A stretch of 45,405 nt of DNA from QALR01 sp045124015 (GCA_045124015.1 JBGVLA010000110.1:1-45405), one strand, 5' to 3'. Positions 1 through 7,939 are shown, numbered from the stretch's first letter. Numbers and translations are program-made. The notes: a model not told the origin generated them from the sequence alone.

Positions 1-2202
1 ACACCTGCGCTTCGCCGTGTCATCGAAGCGTCTTCCGCCGTAGCATCGAAGTATCATCATATGCTGATCGGGACGGAGGATCTGCTTTTGGCGCTGATCG
101 GAGAGAGAGAATCCGTTGCGGCAAGGCTTCTCATTGCGCAAAGCGTGAGTCTGAATGAATTGCAAAATGATATCATTGCTTTTTTTGGTGATGTTGGAAC
201 GGAATCGGAAGGTGCGGCAAATACGAAGTCGGGAAAAAGCACCAGCGCTATCGGACAATTCGGAAAAGATCTGACGGCGATGGCCTCATGCGGACTCCTT
301 GACCCCATCATCGGGCGCGAAGCAGAAACGGAAAGAGTGATCCGTATTCTTTCACGCAGAACGAAAAACAATCCTTGCCTTGTGGGTGAGCCCGGGGTAG
401 GCAAGACTGCCGTTGTGGAGGGGCTTGCTTCCAGGATCGCATCGGGAACGGTGCCGGATGACCTTGGAGAAAAAAGCGTCATTACGCTGGATATCGGTGC
501 CATGATCGCAGGTGCCAAATATCGAGGGGAATTTGAAGAGCGGCTCAAAAAGGTCATGAATGAGGTGAGTAAAAATCGCAATATCATTCTTTTTATCGAT
601 GAGATACACACCATTGTCGGTGCAGGTGCGGCAGAAGGGGCGGTCGATGCCGCCAATATCCTAAAGCCTGCTTTGGCAAGGGGCGAATTACAGGTCATCG
701 GTGCGACGACGACGGACGAATATCGACGGCATATTGAAAAGGATGCGGCGCTTGAGCGCCGTTTTCAAGCCGTTGACGTGGCGGAGCCGACAGCGGAGCA
801 AACACTTGCGATTTTGCAGGGCTTGCGTCCGAAATATGAGGCTCATCATCATATCCGTATTACGGACGAAGCGCTTTCGGCGGCGGTTCAGCTTTCCGTT
901 CGCTATATTCCCGATCGGTTTTTGCCCGATAAAGCCATTGACCTTGTCGATGAGGCGGCGTCGCAAAAGCGCATTGAAAGCTTTGGCGCTTCCCCCAAGC
1001 TTTCCAAATATGAAGCGAAGCTTCGGAATCTACAGGACGAAAAGGAAAATGCCATTCAAAATAAAGATTTTGACCGTGCCGCTATGCTACGCGAAACGAT
1101 TCAAGAAACGGAGCTTTGCTATCGGTCCGAAAAAGAACAATGGCGTAAGGAACGTGAATTGGCGGCATTTTCTATTGGCGCGGATGATATTGCAGAGGTG
1201 GTAACGGCATGGACGAAGATCCCCGTAAAAAAGCTCGTGGATTCTGTCAGCAATCGGTTGTTACATTTGGAGGATGATTTGCGTGTACGCATCATCGGGC
1301 AGGAACAAGCGGTTTCTGCCGTTGCCCGTGCCATCAGACGAGGCAGAGTTGGGCTTGGCAATCCTGTACGTCCGATCTGCTCGTTGCTTTTTGTCGGTCC
1401 CACGGGGGTGGGCAAAACAGAACTTGCTAAGGCGGTGGCAGAGCTCGTTTTTGGTTCGGAACGTGAGCTCGTGCGTCTCGATATGAGCGAATATATGGAA
1501 AAACACAGCGTTTCCAAGCTGATTGGCTCTCCTCCCGGTTATATTGGATATGAGGAGGGCGGCGGTCTTTCCGAGAAGGTACGCCGTCATCCGTATTCCG
1601 TCGTGCTTTTCGATGAGATCGAAAAAGCACATCCCGATGTTTTTAATCTTCTTTTGCAAATTCTTGATGATGGCATTTTGACCGATTCTACGGGTAGGAC
1701 GGCAAATTTCAAAAATACGGTCATTATCCTTACCACGAATATCGGCACGGCGGAGCGGGAGCATACGGGGGTGCTTGGCTTTTCATCCTCCGCATCTGCC
1801 AAAATCGACGCAGAAAAGGATTTTCGTATGCGTGCGCTCAGGGAACGTTTTCGCCCTGAATTTTTGAATCGACTGGATGAGATCATCGTGTTTGAACGGC
1901 TTAGTTCGGAAAATCTGATATTGATTGCCCAAAATATGCTGGAGGACGTAAAAAACCGCATCAAGGCGATTGGCATTGATGCGGAATTTGATGCTTCTGT
2001 GGCTCGTATGATCGCCTCTCATGCGGATGTCGAGCGCTATGGAGCACGCCCTTTGCGTCGAGAAATTTTTGCTAAGATCGAGGACGTATTTTCTCTTTGG
2101 ATCCTGGAGGGAGAGGTTCGAGAGGGTGATCGGGTTTTCGTAAAAGCGGAAAACGGGAAGATCTGTCTTGAGGAGCGTATTGGCATCGCGGGGGAGCCAT
2201 GA
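1..2202 (+). CDS. clpC: ATP-dependent Clp protease ATP-binding subunit ClpC (5' end outside window)
   Basis: AAA+ unfoldase that feeds substrates to ClpP. The frame is open to base 1, and the first codons already read as the second half of the Clp N-domain, so roughly 80 N-terminal residues lie upstream; the internal ATG at 61 is not the start. 733 residues are visible. In order: N-domain repeat (about 1-65), first AAA+ module with Walker A GEPGVGKT (129-136) and Walker B FIDEIH, a UVR-like middle segment (about 335-375) typical of ClpC rather than ClpA, second AAA+ module with GPTGVGKT (466-473) and LFDEIEKAHPD, then the C-terminal small domain ending in a YGARPLRR box. A GVLGF stretch after the sensor region sits where ClpC carries its ClpP-docking loop. 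A strong hairpin follows the stop. In Bacilli clpC often follows ctsR-mcsA-mcsB; whether that holds here cannot be seen. Confidence 0.95.
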   Translation, partial: TPALRRVIEASSAVASKYHHMLIGTEDLLLALIGERESVAARLLIAQSVSLNELQNDIIAFFGDVGTESEGAANTKSGKSTSAIGQFGKDLTAMASCGLLDPIIGREAETERVIRILSRRTKNNPCLVGEPGVGKTAVVEGLASRIASGTVPDDLGEKSVITLDIGAMIAGAKYRGEFEERLKKVMNEVSKNRNIILFIDEIHTIVGAGAAEGAVDAANILKPALARGELQVIGATTTDEYRRHIEKDAALERRFQAVDVAEPTAEQTLAILQGLRPKYEAHHHIRITDEALSAAVQLSVRYIPDRFLPDKAIDLVDEAASQKRIESFGASPKLSKYEAKLRNLQDEKENAIQNKDFDRAAMLRETIQETELCYRSEKEQWRKERELAAFSIGADDIAEVVTAWTKIPVKKLVDSVSNRLLHLEDDLRVRIIGQEQAVSAVARAIRRGRVGLGNPVRPICSLLFVGPTGVGKTELAKAVAELVFGSERELVRLDMSEYMEKHSVSKLIGSPPGYIGYEEGGGLSEKVRRHPYSVVLFDEIEKAHPDVFNLLLQILDDGILTDSTGRTANFKNTVIILTTNIGTAEREHTGVLGFSSSASAKIDAEKDFRMRALRERFRPEFLNRLDEIIVFERLSSENLILIAQNMLEDVKNRIKAIGIDAEFDASVARMIASHADVERYGARPLRREIFAKIEDVFSLWILEGEVREGDRVFVKAENGKICLEERIGIAGEP

Positions 2203-2240
2203 ATCTCACCTACAATGAAAATGAATTCTGCTCGAGTCAG

Positions 2241-2279
2241 CAAGGGTGTCAACTTCACGTTGACACCCTTGCCATTTTA
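2241..2279 (+). terminator. intrinsic terminator of clpC
   Basis: A perfect 13-bp stem (2241-2253 with 2259-2271) with loop TTCAC lies 39 bases after the clpC stop and is followed by CCATTTTAT, a weak T-rich tail. It also separates clpC from the convergent four-helix-bundle gene. Confidence 0.75.
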
Positions 2280-2296
2280 TCATAATTGATCAATCG

Positions 2297-2650
2297 TTAG
2301 AGGCCTTCTGTTTTGGCGGTTTTACAAGAAGCAATCAACAATCTGCGAATATTTCCGCAAAGTTTTTCTGCATGAAAATAAGTATCCTTATCAATACGCC
2401 TTGTTTCATACATCAATTTCAACCAATAAGTTGTCTCACTGGATTCCTTGAGTGCGATTTCAAGCTTGGAAATAAAATCTTTTTTACTTTGCGCGTATTG
2501 TGCTTCATGAATGTTTGCACCAATGGAAGTTCCTGCCCGTGCCAGTTGGTCGAGCATATAGGCACTCTTTGGCATTTTTACATCATCAATCAAATTTACG
2601 ATAGCAACCGCAAATTCAAAAGATAGATCAAGAAGTTTGTTTTCGGACAT
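2297..2650 (-). CDS. four helix bundle protein (23S rRNA intervening-sequence, IVP, family)
   Basis: 117 residues, the usual size for the IVP/four-helix-bundle family first seen in 23S rRNA intervening sequences and structurally related to the Avd accessory protein of diversity-generating retroelements. Recognised from the segment LARAGTSIGANIHEA, the family's conserved GxSIxANIxEA box, then the helix FISKLEIALKESSETTYWL and a final basic helix. The start is the ATG at 2650, preceded by GGAG; the reading frame stays open for another 41 codons upstream, but that part is the hairpin array at 2674-2840 and is probably not translated. No rRNA or retroelement is nearby, so the biochemical role is unknown. 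It stands alone between the clpC terminator and tRNA-Arg. Confidence 0.85.
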   Translation of the reverse strand: MSENKLLDLSFEFAVAIVNLIDDVKMPKSAYMLDQLARAGTSIGANIHEAQYAQSKKDFISKLEIALKESSETTYWLKLMYETRRIDKDTYFHAEKLCGNIRRLLIASCKTAKTEGL

Positions 2651-2673
2651 ATTTTTCTCCATAAACGAAATGA

Positions 2674-2840
2674 TATATTCGCTCCGCGAATATGATATAC
2701 GGCTTGTGCCGTATGATATACCTCGCATTGCTCGGTATGATATCATATCCGTTCCCACATATGCCGAAGGCATATATCATCCGCGAAGCGTGATATCATA
2801 TCGAAGATATATCACCCGTTCCCTGAGGAACGGATATCAT
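2674..2840. repeat. array of short hairpins separated by ATGATAT linkers
   Basis: Seven short inverted repeats follow each other with almost no spacer: 2675-2693 (8-bp stem, loop TCC), 2697-2714 (7 bp, loop TTGT), 2718-2738 (interrupted), 2759-2775 (7 bp, loop GAA), 2774-2796 (bulged, loop GAA), 2798-2810 (loop GAA) and 2816-2833 (7 bp, loop CTGA). The linkers are repeats of ATGATAT or its complement ATATCAT. The octamer CCGTTCCC occurs at 2749 and again at 2816. The array ends about 24 bases upstream of the IVP gene start and would be the 5' leader of its mRNA. The stems differ in sequence but keep the same architecture, which looks like selection on structure. Confidence 0.75.
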
Positions 2841-2842
2841 TG

Positions 2843-2876
2843 AAAAAAGCCTATTGCTTTCGCAATAGGCTTTTTT
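2843..2876. terminator. bidirectional terminator between hairpin array and tRNA-Arg
   Basis: Stem from 2843-2857 paired with 2862-2876 (core GCCTATTGC/GCAATAGGC), loop TTTC, with A-tract on the left and T-tract on the right. On the minus strand it directly follows the tRNA 3' end and so terminates the tRNA transcript. Confidence 0.85.
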
Positions 2877-2878
2877 CT

Positions 2879-2954
2879 TGGCGCGCTCGGGGGGATTCGA
2901 ACCCTCGACCTACCGGTTCGTAGCCGGGCACTCTATCCGCTGAGCTACGAGCGC
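2879..2954 (-). tRNA. tRNA-Arg (anticodon ACG)
   Basis: 76 bases including an encoded CCA. The acceptor stem is GCGCTCG paired with CGAGCGC, discriminator G. The anticodon loop CTACGAA gives anticodon ACG, read as ICG after deamination for CGU/CGC/CGA codons. The T loop TTCGAAT is canonical. Two positions are not Watson-Crick: the outermost anticodon-stem pair (27-43, C-U) and the second T-stem pair (50-64, A-C). A consensus promoter lies upstream and a terminator abuts the 3' end, so it is a single-gene unit. Confidence 0.95.
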
Positions 2955-2994
2955 ATCCCTTATTTAATTGCTCCCTTTGTTCGGGTGCTCATAT

Positions 2995-3023
2995 ATCATA
3001 GCACAACTGTTTTGAAATGTCAA
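2995..3023 (-). promoter_or_regulatory. promoter of tRNA-Arg
   Basis: On the minus strand TTGACA (3018-3023), a 17-base spacer and TATGAT (2995-3000), about 40 bases before the mature tRNA 5' end. Confidence 0.75.
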
Positions 3024-3077
3024 TACCTTTTGAAAACTTTTTCGAAATTTTTGCAATAAATTTTATGCTTAAATCTA

Positions 3078-3106
3078 TTGTAAAATGATCTGTATTTTGA
3101 TATAAT
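3078..3106 (+). promoter_or_regulatory. promoter of the metallo-hydrolase/SGNH/RCC1 operon
   Basis: TTGTAA (3078-3083), 17-base spacer, TATAAT (3101-3106). It lies 90 bases upstream of the first start codon and no other candidate is as good. Confidence 0.7.
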
Positions 3107-3195
3107 ATATAATAATATAGTATTTCATATGATGAGGGTTTTTCGGGCGGATTTTGCCGAAATACGTCATCACGAAAACGGAGGTGTATATTTTT

Positions 3196-4140
3196 ATGGC
3201 GAAACGCCGCACAAGCAAAAAGAAGATTCGCAAGCAAGTCATATCGGCTGTGATCGTGGTCATACTTGCGATCCTTGCGTATTTTTTGGAGCCTTGGCAG
3301 TACATAACCGGGGAAGAGAAACCCGACGTTGGCTCCCGAACGGAAATTACGAGTACGGATCTTCAGATCCATTATATCGATGTAGGGCAGGCGGATTCCA
3401 TTCTCGTTCGTGTTCCTGTGGATGGCGGTATGAAAAATATGCTGATCGATGCCGGTACAGCAGAAAATTATCCTGCTTCCAATATTATCGATTATCTTTC
3501 CGATCTCGGCATTTCTTCTCTTGATTATTTTGTGATTACGCATCCCCATCTTGACCATATCGGCGCGGCAGATGAGGTCATTCATACCTTTGACGTCAAG
3601 ACCGTGATCATTCCTGAGTGTGAAGCTTCCACAAAGGCATGGGAAAACGTACTCGTTGCGATCGACGAAAACGACGTGGATACGGATATTATCAGCAAAG
3701 CGGGAGATACTTATACCATGGGCGATGCTTCGTTTAAGATCCTCGGTCCCATCGATCCCGCAAACGAAAAAGAAACCAACAATTACAGCATCGTGATGCG
3801 TCTTGTTTACGGCGAGACTGCTTTTATGTTTACGGGCGATGCCGAAACAGACAGCGAAGAAGAAATTCTTGCAAGATTTTCCGCATCTGAATTTTCTGCG
3901 GATGTTCTGAAGGCCGGACATCACGGATCCACAACATCAACAAGCGAAGAATTTTTGAAGGCTGTAAGCCCCTCTCTTGCGATCATTTCCTGCGGCGAGG
4001 GCAACTCGTACGGCCATCCGCATGATGAGATCTTGGAGCGCTTGCAGAATGCAGGCGTTGAGATTCTCCGCACCGATCTTGAAGGAGATATCATCATCTG
4101 TTCCGATAAAACCGAAGTATATCGCCTGACTTCAAATTGA
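3196..4140 (+). CDS. membrane-anchored ComEC/Rec2-type metallo-beta-lactamase-fold hydrolase
   Basis: 314 residues. The ATG at 3196 is chosen because GGAGGTG ends nine bases before it; an in-frame ATG at 3154 has no such site. A basic N-terminus (residues 2-14) is followed by one membrane helix (about 15-31) and then the hydrolase domain outside the membrane: HPHLDH at 116-121 is the HxHxDH metal site, and GHHGS with a later GHPH supply the remaining metal ligands. Such single-domain proteins match the C-terminal nuclease-like domain of the DNA-uptake channel ComEC, but the channel domain is absent, so a competence role cannot be assumed. First gene of a three-gene operon; the next start is 16 bases after its stop. 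Confidence 0.9.
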   Translation: MAKRRTSKKKIRKQVISAVIVVILAILAYFLEPWQYITGEEKPDVGSRTEITSTDLQIHYIDVGQADSILVRVPVDGGMKNMLIDAGTAENYPASNIIDYLSDLGISSLDYFVITHPHLDHIGAADEVIHTFDVKTVIIPECEASTKAWENVLVAIDENDVDTDIISKAGDTYTMGDASFKILGPIDPANEKETNNYSIVMRLVYGETAFMFTGDAETDSEEEILARFSASEFSADVLKAGHHGSTTSTSEEFLKAVSPSLAIISCGEGNSYGHPHDEILERLQNAGVEILRTDLEGDIIICSDKTEVYRLTSN

Positions 4141-4156
4141 AAGGAAGGCGCAGCAT

Positions 4157-4837
4157 TTGCTCCTTTTTCGCAAATTGCTCTCAGTTATTCTTGCGTTCTC
4201 GATTCTTTTGGCACTTCCGCTGACAGTACATTCAGCGGGGTCGGCTTTGGATCGTGTTACGTTCTTCGGAGATTCCACAACCGCGCATCTTGCTATACGT
4301 GCGGGAATTCCGAAAAGTCGCGTCTGGTCCGGCGCGGGGAGTACCGTCCTTTTTGAAACGGTCAACAAAATCAAATGTGTCCATCTCTCCGCGGAAAACC
4401 GAGATATGACGCTTGCCGATGCGGTTGCCTTGAAAAAACCGCAGATACTTGTCATTACCGTCGGTGTTTCCGGCGGCGCAGGACTTTTATCTCAGGAACG
4501 CTTTATGGCGATATACCGAGAAATGCTTTCTTCTGTCCGAAAGGCAAGTCCTTCGACGAAGATCCTCGTGCAGTCCATTTTGCCTCTTTCCGATAAATCC
4601 GTAAAGCATTATAAAACGCTTACGAAATCCGCGGTCAAGGAAGCCAATGGGTGGATACGCTCGGTCTGTCGGGAAATGGGGATCCCTTATCTCGATACCC
4701 ATTCGCTTTTGATCGATCCTCAAACGGGATATTTGAGGGCGGAATATCAAAACGATGAATATATGCATTTGACAAGTACGGCGTATGCTGTCGTGCTGGA
4801 TGCCGTCCGAGAAAAGCTTTTGGCGCTCGGATATTAA
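4157..4837 (+). CDS. exported SGNH/GDSL-type hydrolase-like protein
   Basis: 226 residues with a TTG start placed by AAGGAAGG eight bases upstream. Residues 1-27 form a signal peptide (basic LFRKLL, hydrophobic core, VHSAG cleavage region). TFFGDST at about 35-41 is SGNH block I with the nucleophile Ser at 40. The C-terminal NDEYMHLTSTAY (199-210) is block V with the catalytic His at 204. Block III, normally GxND, reads TVGVSGG, so the oxyanion Asn is missing or displaced. The fold assignment is firm; the substrate is unknown. It sits between the metallo-hydrolase and the RCC1 protein, suggesting a shared role at the cell surface. Confidence 0.75.
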   Translation: MLLFRKLLSVILAFSILLALPLTVHSAGSALDRVTFFGDSTTAHLAIRAGIPKSRVWSGAGSTVLFETVNKIKCVHLSAENRDMTLADAVALKKPQILVITVGVSGGAGLLSQERFMAIYREMLSSVRKASPSTKILVQSILPLSDKSVKHYKTLTKSAVKEANGWIRSVCREMGIPYLDTHSLLIDPQTGYLRAEYQNDEYMHLTSTAYAVVLDAVREKLLALGY

Positions 4838-4883
4838 AAATGATAAAAACAATAGCCGTAGAAAGCGGCGGAACGGAGAAGAT

Positions 4884-6308
4884 ATGTCCGAAACCCATGC
4901 TAAATTCATTAAATTCTTATCTGCGTTTTTGGGCGCGATAGGCGCAGCCGTTTGTATTATTTTGGCGCTTACCGTCGTTTCGGAAACATCGGCGAAAGTC
5001 CTTTTGCTCGTGCTTGCCGCCGTTTTCTTGCTTATTGTATATCCGATGTATAAGGTCGGAAGCTTGATGGAAGAGCTTGCCGAGCAAAATAAAAAGCTTA
5101 CCCTGCTCGCAAACCGCCAGGCTAAGCTTTTGAAGACCGTCGATTCTTCAAGCAAGTATTCTCCCATGAATAAAAACGCTCCCAAATCCGCGAGCACCGA
5201 TACCTCGGCGTTTACCCCCGTGGAGGCAGAGCGTACGCTGAAATATACGAATATGGAAACGATCTCCGTTCCCGTTCCTCCCAAAAGACAGCCGGAGCCT
5301 ACAGGGGAACTTCCGCATGAATTCGCTGCAACGACCAAGCGTCTGAATGCACAGACGGGTGAGGTCGAGCTTTTGAGCAAAACGCTGGAACACAAAAGAC
5401 CTCCTCGCCGTATGACGGTAAGCGAGGAAACGATCGAGCTCAAACGCGGTTATCGTGCCATCTCTCAGCTCATGCATACGATGTTCCATCAAACGACCAT
5501 CGCGGCGGGCGGTCTTCATACCGTTGCGGTTGCGGCAGGCGGTCATGTGTACGCTGAGGGACATGGCAAATACGGTCAGTGCAACGTTGCGGCTTGGGAT
5601 CATATTCTCGCAGTTGCGGCGGGCACGCATCATACCGTTGGTCTGCATGAGGACGGAACTTGTGTTGCTTGCGGATATAACGGAAGCGGACAATGCGAGG
5701 TGGACTGTTGGAATACCATTGCTGCCATTGCGGCAGGTACGAGCCATACGGTCGGTCTTTTGGCAAACGGTACCTGCGTTGCTGTTGGTGATAATACATA
5801 CGGTCAATGCAACGTTATGGATTGGACCGATATTATTGCCATTGTAGCAAATGCAAACTGCACCATTGGTCTGAAGCATGACGGCACGGTCGTCGGCGTC
5901 GGTGCCAATACAGATGGCGGATGGGGTGCGATCAAATGGGGCGGTATCGTCGACGTTGCGGCGGGCGGTTTCCATACGGTTGGTCTCAAGGCGGACGGCA
6001 CTTGTGTTGCGGTCGGCAACAATGCCAATAAGCAATGTGATGTTTCCCGTTGGAGAGACGTTCAAGCGGTTGCGGCAGGTGCATTCCATACGGTTGGTCT
6101 CAAAAAGGACGGTACGGTCATCGCTATCGGTCATAATGGTCATGGTCAGTGTAATACGAGCGAATGGCGCGAGATCGTTGCCATTGCGGCAGGACGCAAC
6201 CATACCATTGCTCTCACCAGAAGCGGCAGAGTTTTCGCAGTTGGTGATAATACTTATAATCAGTGCTTTGTTCAGAATATGAACGACGTTAAAGTGAATA
6301 GAGAATAA
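4884..6308 (+). CDS. membrane-anchored RCC1-like beta-propeller protein
   Basis: 474 residues. Start ATG 4884 follows GGAG by six bases and lies 46 bases after the SGNH stop. Two adjacent membrane helices (about residues 8-30 and 36-56) form a hairpin, followed by a short charged, coiled-coil-like segment (about 60-85) and a polar linker to about 195. The rest is seven tandem repeats of about 39 residues with the pattern IAAGxxHTVGLxxDGTCVAVGxNxxGQC, the RCC1/BLIP-II type propeller blade. The HTVGL part is nearly invariant, while the blade tips vary. Propellers of this kind bind proteins or glycans; no enzyme domain is present. The topology (both ends on the same side) is inferred. Confidence 0.85.
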   Translation: MSETHAKFIKFLSAFLGAIGAAVCIILALTVVSETSAKVLLLVLAAVFLLIVYPMYKVGSLMEELAEQNKKLTLLANRQAKLLKTVDSSSKYSPMNKNAPKSASTDTSAFTPVEAERTLKYTNMETISVPVPPKRQPEPTGELPHEFAATTKRLNAQTGEVELLSKTLEHKRPPRRMTVSEETIELKRGYRAISQLMHTMFHQTTIAAGGLHTVAVAAGGHVYAEGHGKYGQCNVAAWDHILAVAAGTHHTVGLHEDGTCVACGYNGSGQCEVDCWNTIAAIAAGTSHTVGLLANGTCVAVGDNTYGQCNVMDWTDIIAIVANANCTIGLKHDGTVVGVGANTDGGWGAIKWGGIVDVAAGGFHTVGLKADGTCVAVGNNANKQCDVSRWRDVQAVAAGAFHTVGLKKDGTVIAIGHNGHGQCNTSEWREIVAIAAGRNHTIALTRSGRVFAVGDNTYNQCFVQNMNDVKVNRE

Positions 6309-6311
6309 GTA

Positions 6312-6346
6312 AAATGCGCTTTCGGCATTGCCGAAAGCGCATTTTT
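6312..6346 (+). terminator. intrinsic terminator of the RCC1 operon
   Basis: Stem AAATGCGCTTTCGGC (6312-6326) paired with its complement from 6330, loop ATT, then a T-run. It may also serve the convergent anti-sigma gene. Confidence 0.85.
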
Positions 6347-6355
6347 GTTTATATA

Positions 6356-7321
6356 CTAAGAAATGCCGAGAAGCGTATTGAGCGCATAAACATCCTCTTC
6401 GGAAAGCAACGCGGAATAGGTAGCGCTATGCTGAAACGCACCGACATTGGCATCGTACTGAATGAGATCGATCATAGTGCCGTCCTTGTGTACGATGGAA
6501 AGCTTGCAAACACCGCAAGGAGGTCCATATCCGCCGTTTTCCTTGGAAAAACGATATAAAAAACGTGTAGATGCCTCATGATCACCATATGCAATGGTAT
6601 CGCAGAGAAGCGCATAAAGCATTTGAATCGATTCTCGATCTGTAAGCGTTTTTGTTTCAAAATCCTTCCAGATAAGCTCCAAAGTGTCGGAATCTCGGGC
6701 ATCCGAGGGCGTTACGATGATCTTTTCGATATCCTCGATGCTTTCAAGCCCATAGATCGAAGAAAAGATGGGTTCATAGGTGCAGGTGTCAAGCTCAAAG
6801 TCTAAGTTCAAATGCCCGAATTGCTCCTCATAGACATCGATCAAGGTTCCGTCTTGATTTCGGAAGCCTTTTGAAAAAGAGTCGAATTTCCAAAGATAGA
6901 GCGTTCCGTCGTCTTTTTCTTTGGAAATGAGATAGGCAAGTGTGGTTTTATCTTGGATATGATACCAAATTTCATTTTCATTCTCCGTATAGACCTCTCC
7001 GATGTAATGCTCCAATGTGGATTGCTTAGCGTGTGGCACATTCAGATAAAAAGCGAAATGGTTGCCGACGGGTATACCGATTCCCGTTAAGGCGTTTGGT
7101 TCATACTCCGATGATTCCCGATAATACCCCTTTTCGTATCGCGCGAGAAACGTTTCAAAGCTCGGCGGATACAAAAGATGCACCGCGATGCCGCAAACAA
7201 GCAAAAGACTTGCCGCGAGCGTCCCCCATTGCAGGGCGCTGTTTTTCTTTTTTGGCGCGGATTCTTCGATGTATCCTTCATCTACGTTTCCGAGCGCCAT
7301 CAAAATATCTTCACTTTTCAT
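6356..7321 (-). CDS. probable membrane anti-sigma factor paired with the ECF sigma gene
   Basis: 321 residues. The N-terminal 30 residues are soluble and start MKSEDILMALGNVDEGYI, a pattern common in anti-sigma factors of Clostridia; a single membrane helix follows (about 33-52) and then about 270 residues of predicted extracytoplasmic sensor region with no domain I recognise. Its ATG overlaps the sigma factor TGA in ATGA (7318-7321), so the two are translationally coupled. Assignment as anti-sigma rests on this coupling and topology, not on a recognised anti-sigma fold. Confidence 0.7.
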   Translation of the reverse strand: MKSEDILMALGNVDEGYIEESAPKKKNSALQWGTLAASLLLVCGIAVHLLYPPSFETFLARYEKGYYRESSEYEPNALTGIGIPVGNHFAFYLNVPHAKQSTLEHYIGEVYTENENEIWYHIQDKTTLAYLISKEKDDGTLYLWKFDSFSKGFRNQDGTLIDVYEEQFGHLNLDFELDTCTYEPIFSSIYGLESIEDIEKIIVTPSDARDSDTLELIWKDFETKTLTDRESIQMLYALLCDTIAYGDHEASTRFLYRFSKENGGYGPPCGVCKLSIVHKDGTMIDLIQYDANVGAFQHSATYSALLSEEDVYALNTLLGIS

Positions 7322-7878
7322 ACTTCAAACCCCTCCTTTTCCAATTCATCCTTGAGCTTTCCTCTTGCGCGAAAGAGCATGATGCGGACGTTGTTTTCTG
7401 TCATATGAAAATCCCTTGCGATCTCCTTGGCGGAGGAAAGATAAAAATACCGCCGCATAAAGATTTTTCGGGTCTCCGTCGGCAATTCCGAAAGAAACGC
7501 ATCGAGGATACGGGTCAGTTCACCCGAAAGGACGGTATGCTCCGTGTCTTCGTTTGCAGGGATACATTCCGCAAGCTCGTCAAGCGCGAGAGAAAGCTCG
7601 CCGTTTGATCGTTTTTCGGCGGCACGCTTTTCATATCGCTTGATGGCGAAATTCCGGGTGATCTTCCCGAGATATGCCGAAAGCTTGGTGGGTCTTTTCG
7701 GTGGTATCGTTTCCCATGCCTTCATGTAGGTATCGCTGACACATTCTTCGCTGTCCTCACGCGAATGTAAGATGCGGTCGGCAATGCTATGACAATATTT
7801 CCCATACTTTTTCGCTGTTTCTCGAATGGCATTTTCCGAGCGGGCAAAGTATAGCTCAGTAATTTCCTTGTCGGTCAT
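7318..7878 (-). CDS. ECF-type RNA polymerase sigma factor
   Basis: 186 residues, normal for group 4 sigma factors. Region 2 spans about residues 10-80 with the helix EDSEECVSDTYMKAWETIP. Region 4 spans about 125-180, with the helix-turn-helix SSAKEIARDFHMTENNVRIMLF entered here only in part: SSAKEIARDFHMTENN. AAAGGAG lies eight bases before the ATG. It directs RNA polymerase to a small regulon and is held by the protein encoded next. A candidate promoter of ECF type is at 7914-7939, which would make it autoregulated. Confidence 0.9.
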   Translation of the reverse strand: MTDKEITELYFARSENAIRETAKKYGKYCHSIADRILHSREDSEECVSDTYMKAWETIPPKRPTKLSAYLGKITRNFAIKRYEKRAAEKRSNGELSLALDELAECIPANEDTEHTVLSGELTRILDAFLSELPTETRKIFMRRYFYLSSAKEIARDFHMTENNVRIMLFRARGKLKDELEKEGFEV

Positions 7879-7913
7879 ATGAAGCTCCTTTCATGTGATT
7901 TCCTATCCTAAAA

Positions 7914-7939
7914 GACCGAATTTTTCGCGGTTTGTTACA
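7914..7939 (-). promoter_or_regulatory. candidate ECF-type autoregulatory promoter
   Basis: On the minus strand TGTAAC (7934-7939), a 16-base spacer and GGTC (7914-7917), 35 bases before the sigma factor ATG. The first box equals the -35 of several Bacillus ECF sigma factors, and the second differs by one base from the CGTC used by some. No convincing housekeeping promoter was seen here. Inference only. Confidence 0.45.

Noticed and set aside
61..2202. Calling the ATG at 61 the start of clpC
   Set aside because: The 20 codons upstream in frame match the Clp N-domain, and no ribosome binding site precedes 61, so the gene is truncated by the window edge.
2674..2840. Hairpin array as a CRISPR array
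   Set aside because: Linkers are only about 7 bases, there are no 25-40 base unique spacers and no cas genes.
2297..2840. Diversity-generating retroelement with the four-helix-bundle protein as Avd
   Set aside because: No reverse transcriptase, template repeat or variable repeat was found in the window.
5470..6290. Tandem DNA repeats across the RCC1 region as an assembly or satellite artefact
   Set aside because: The repeats are diverged at DNA level and in register with protein blades of about 39 residues, as expected for an RCC1-like gene.
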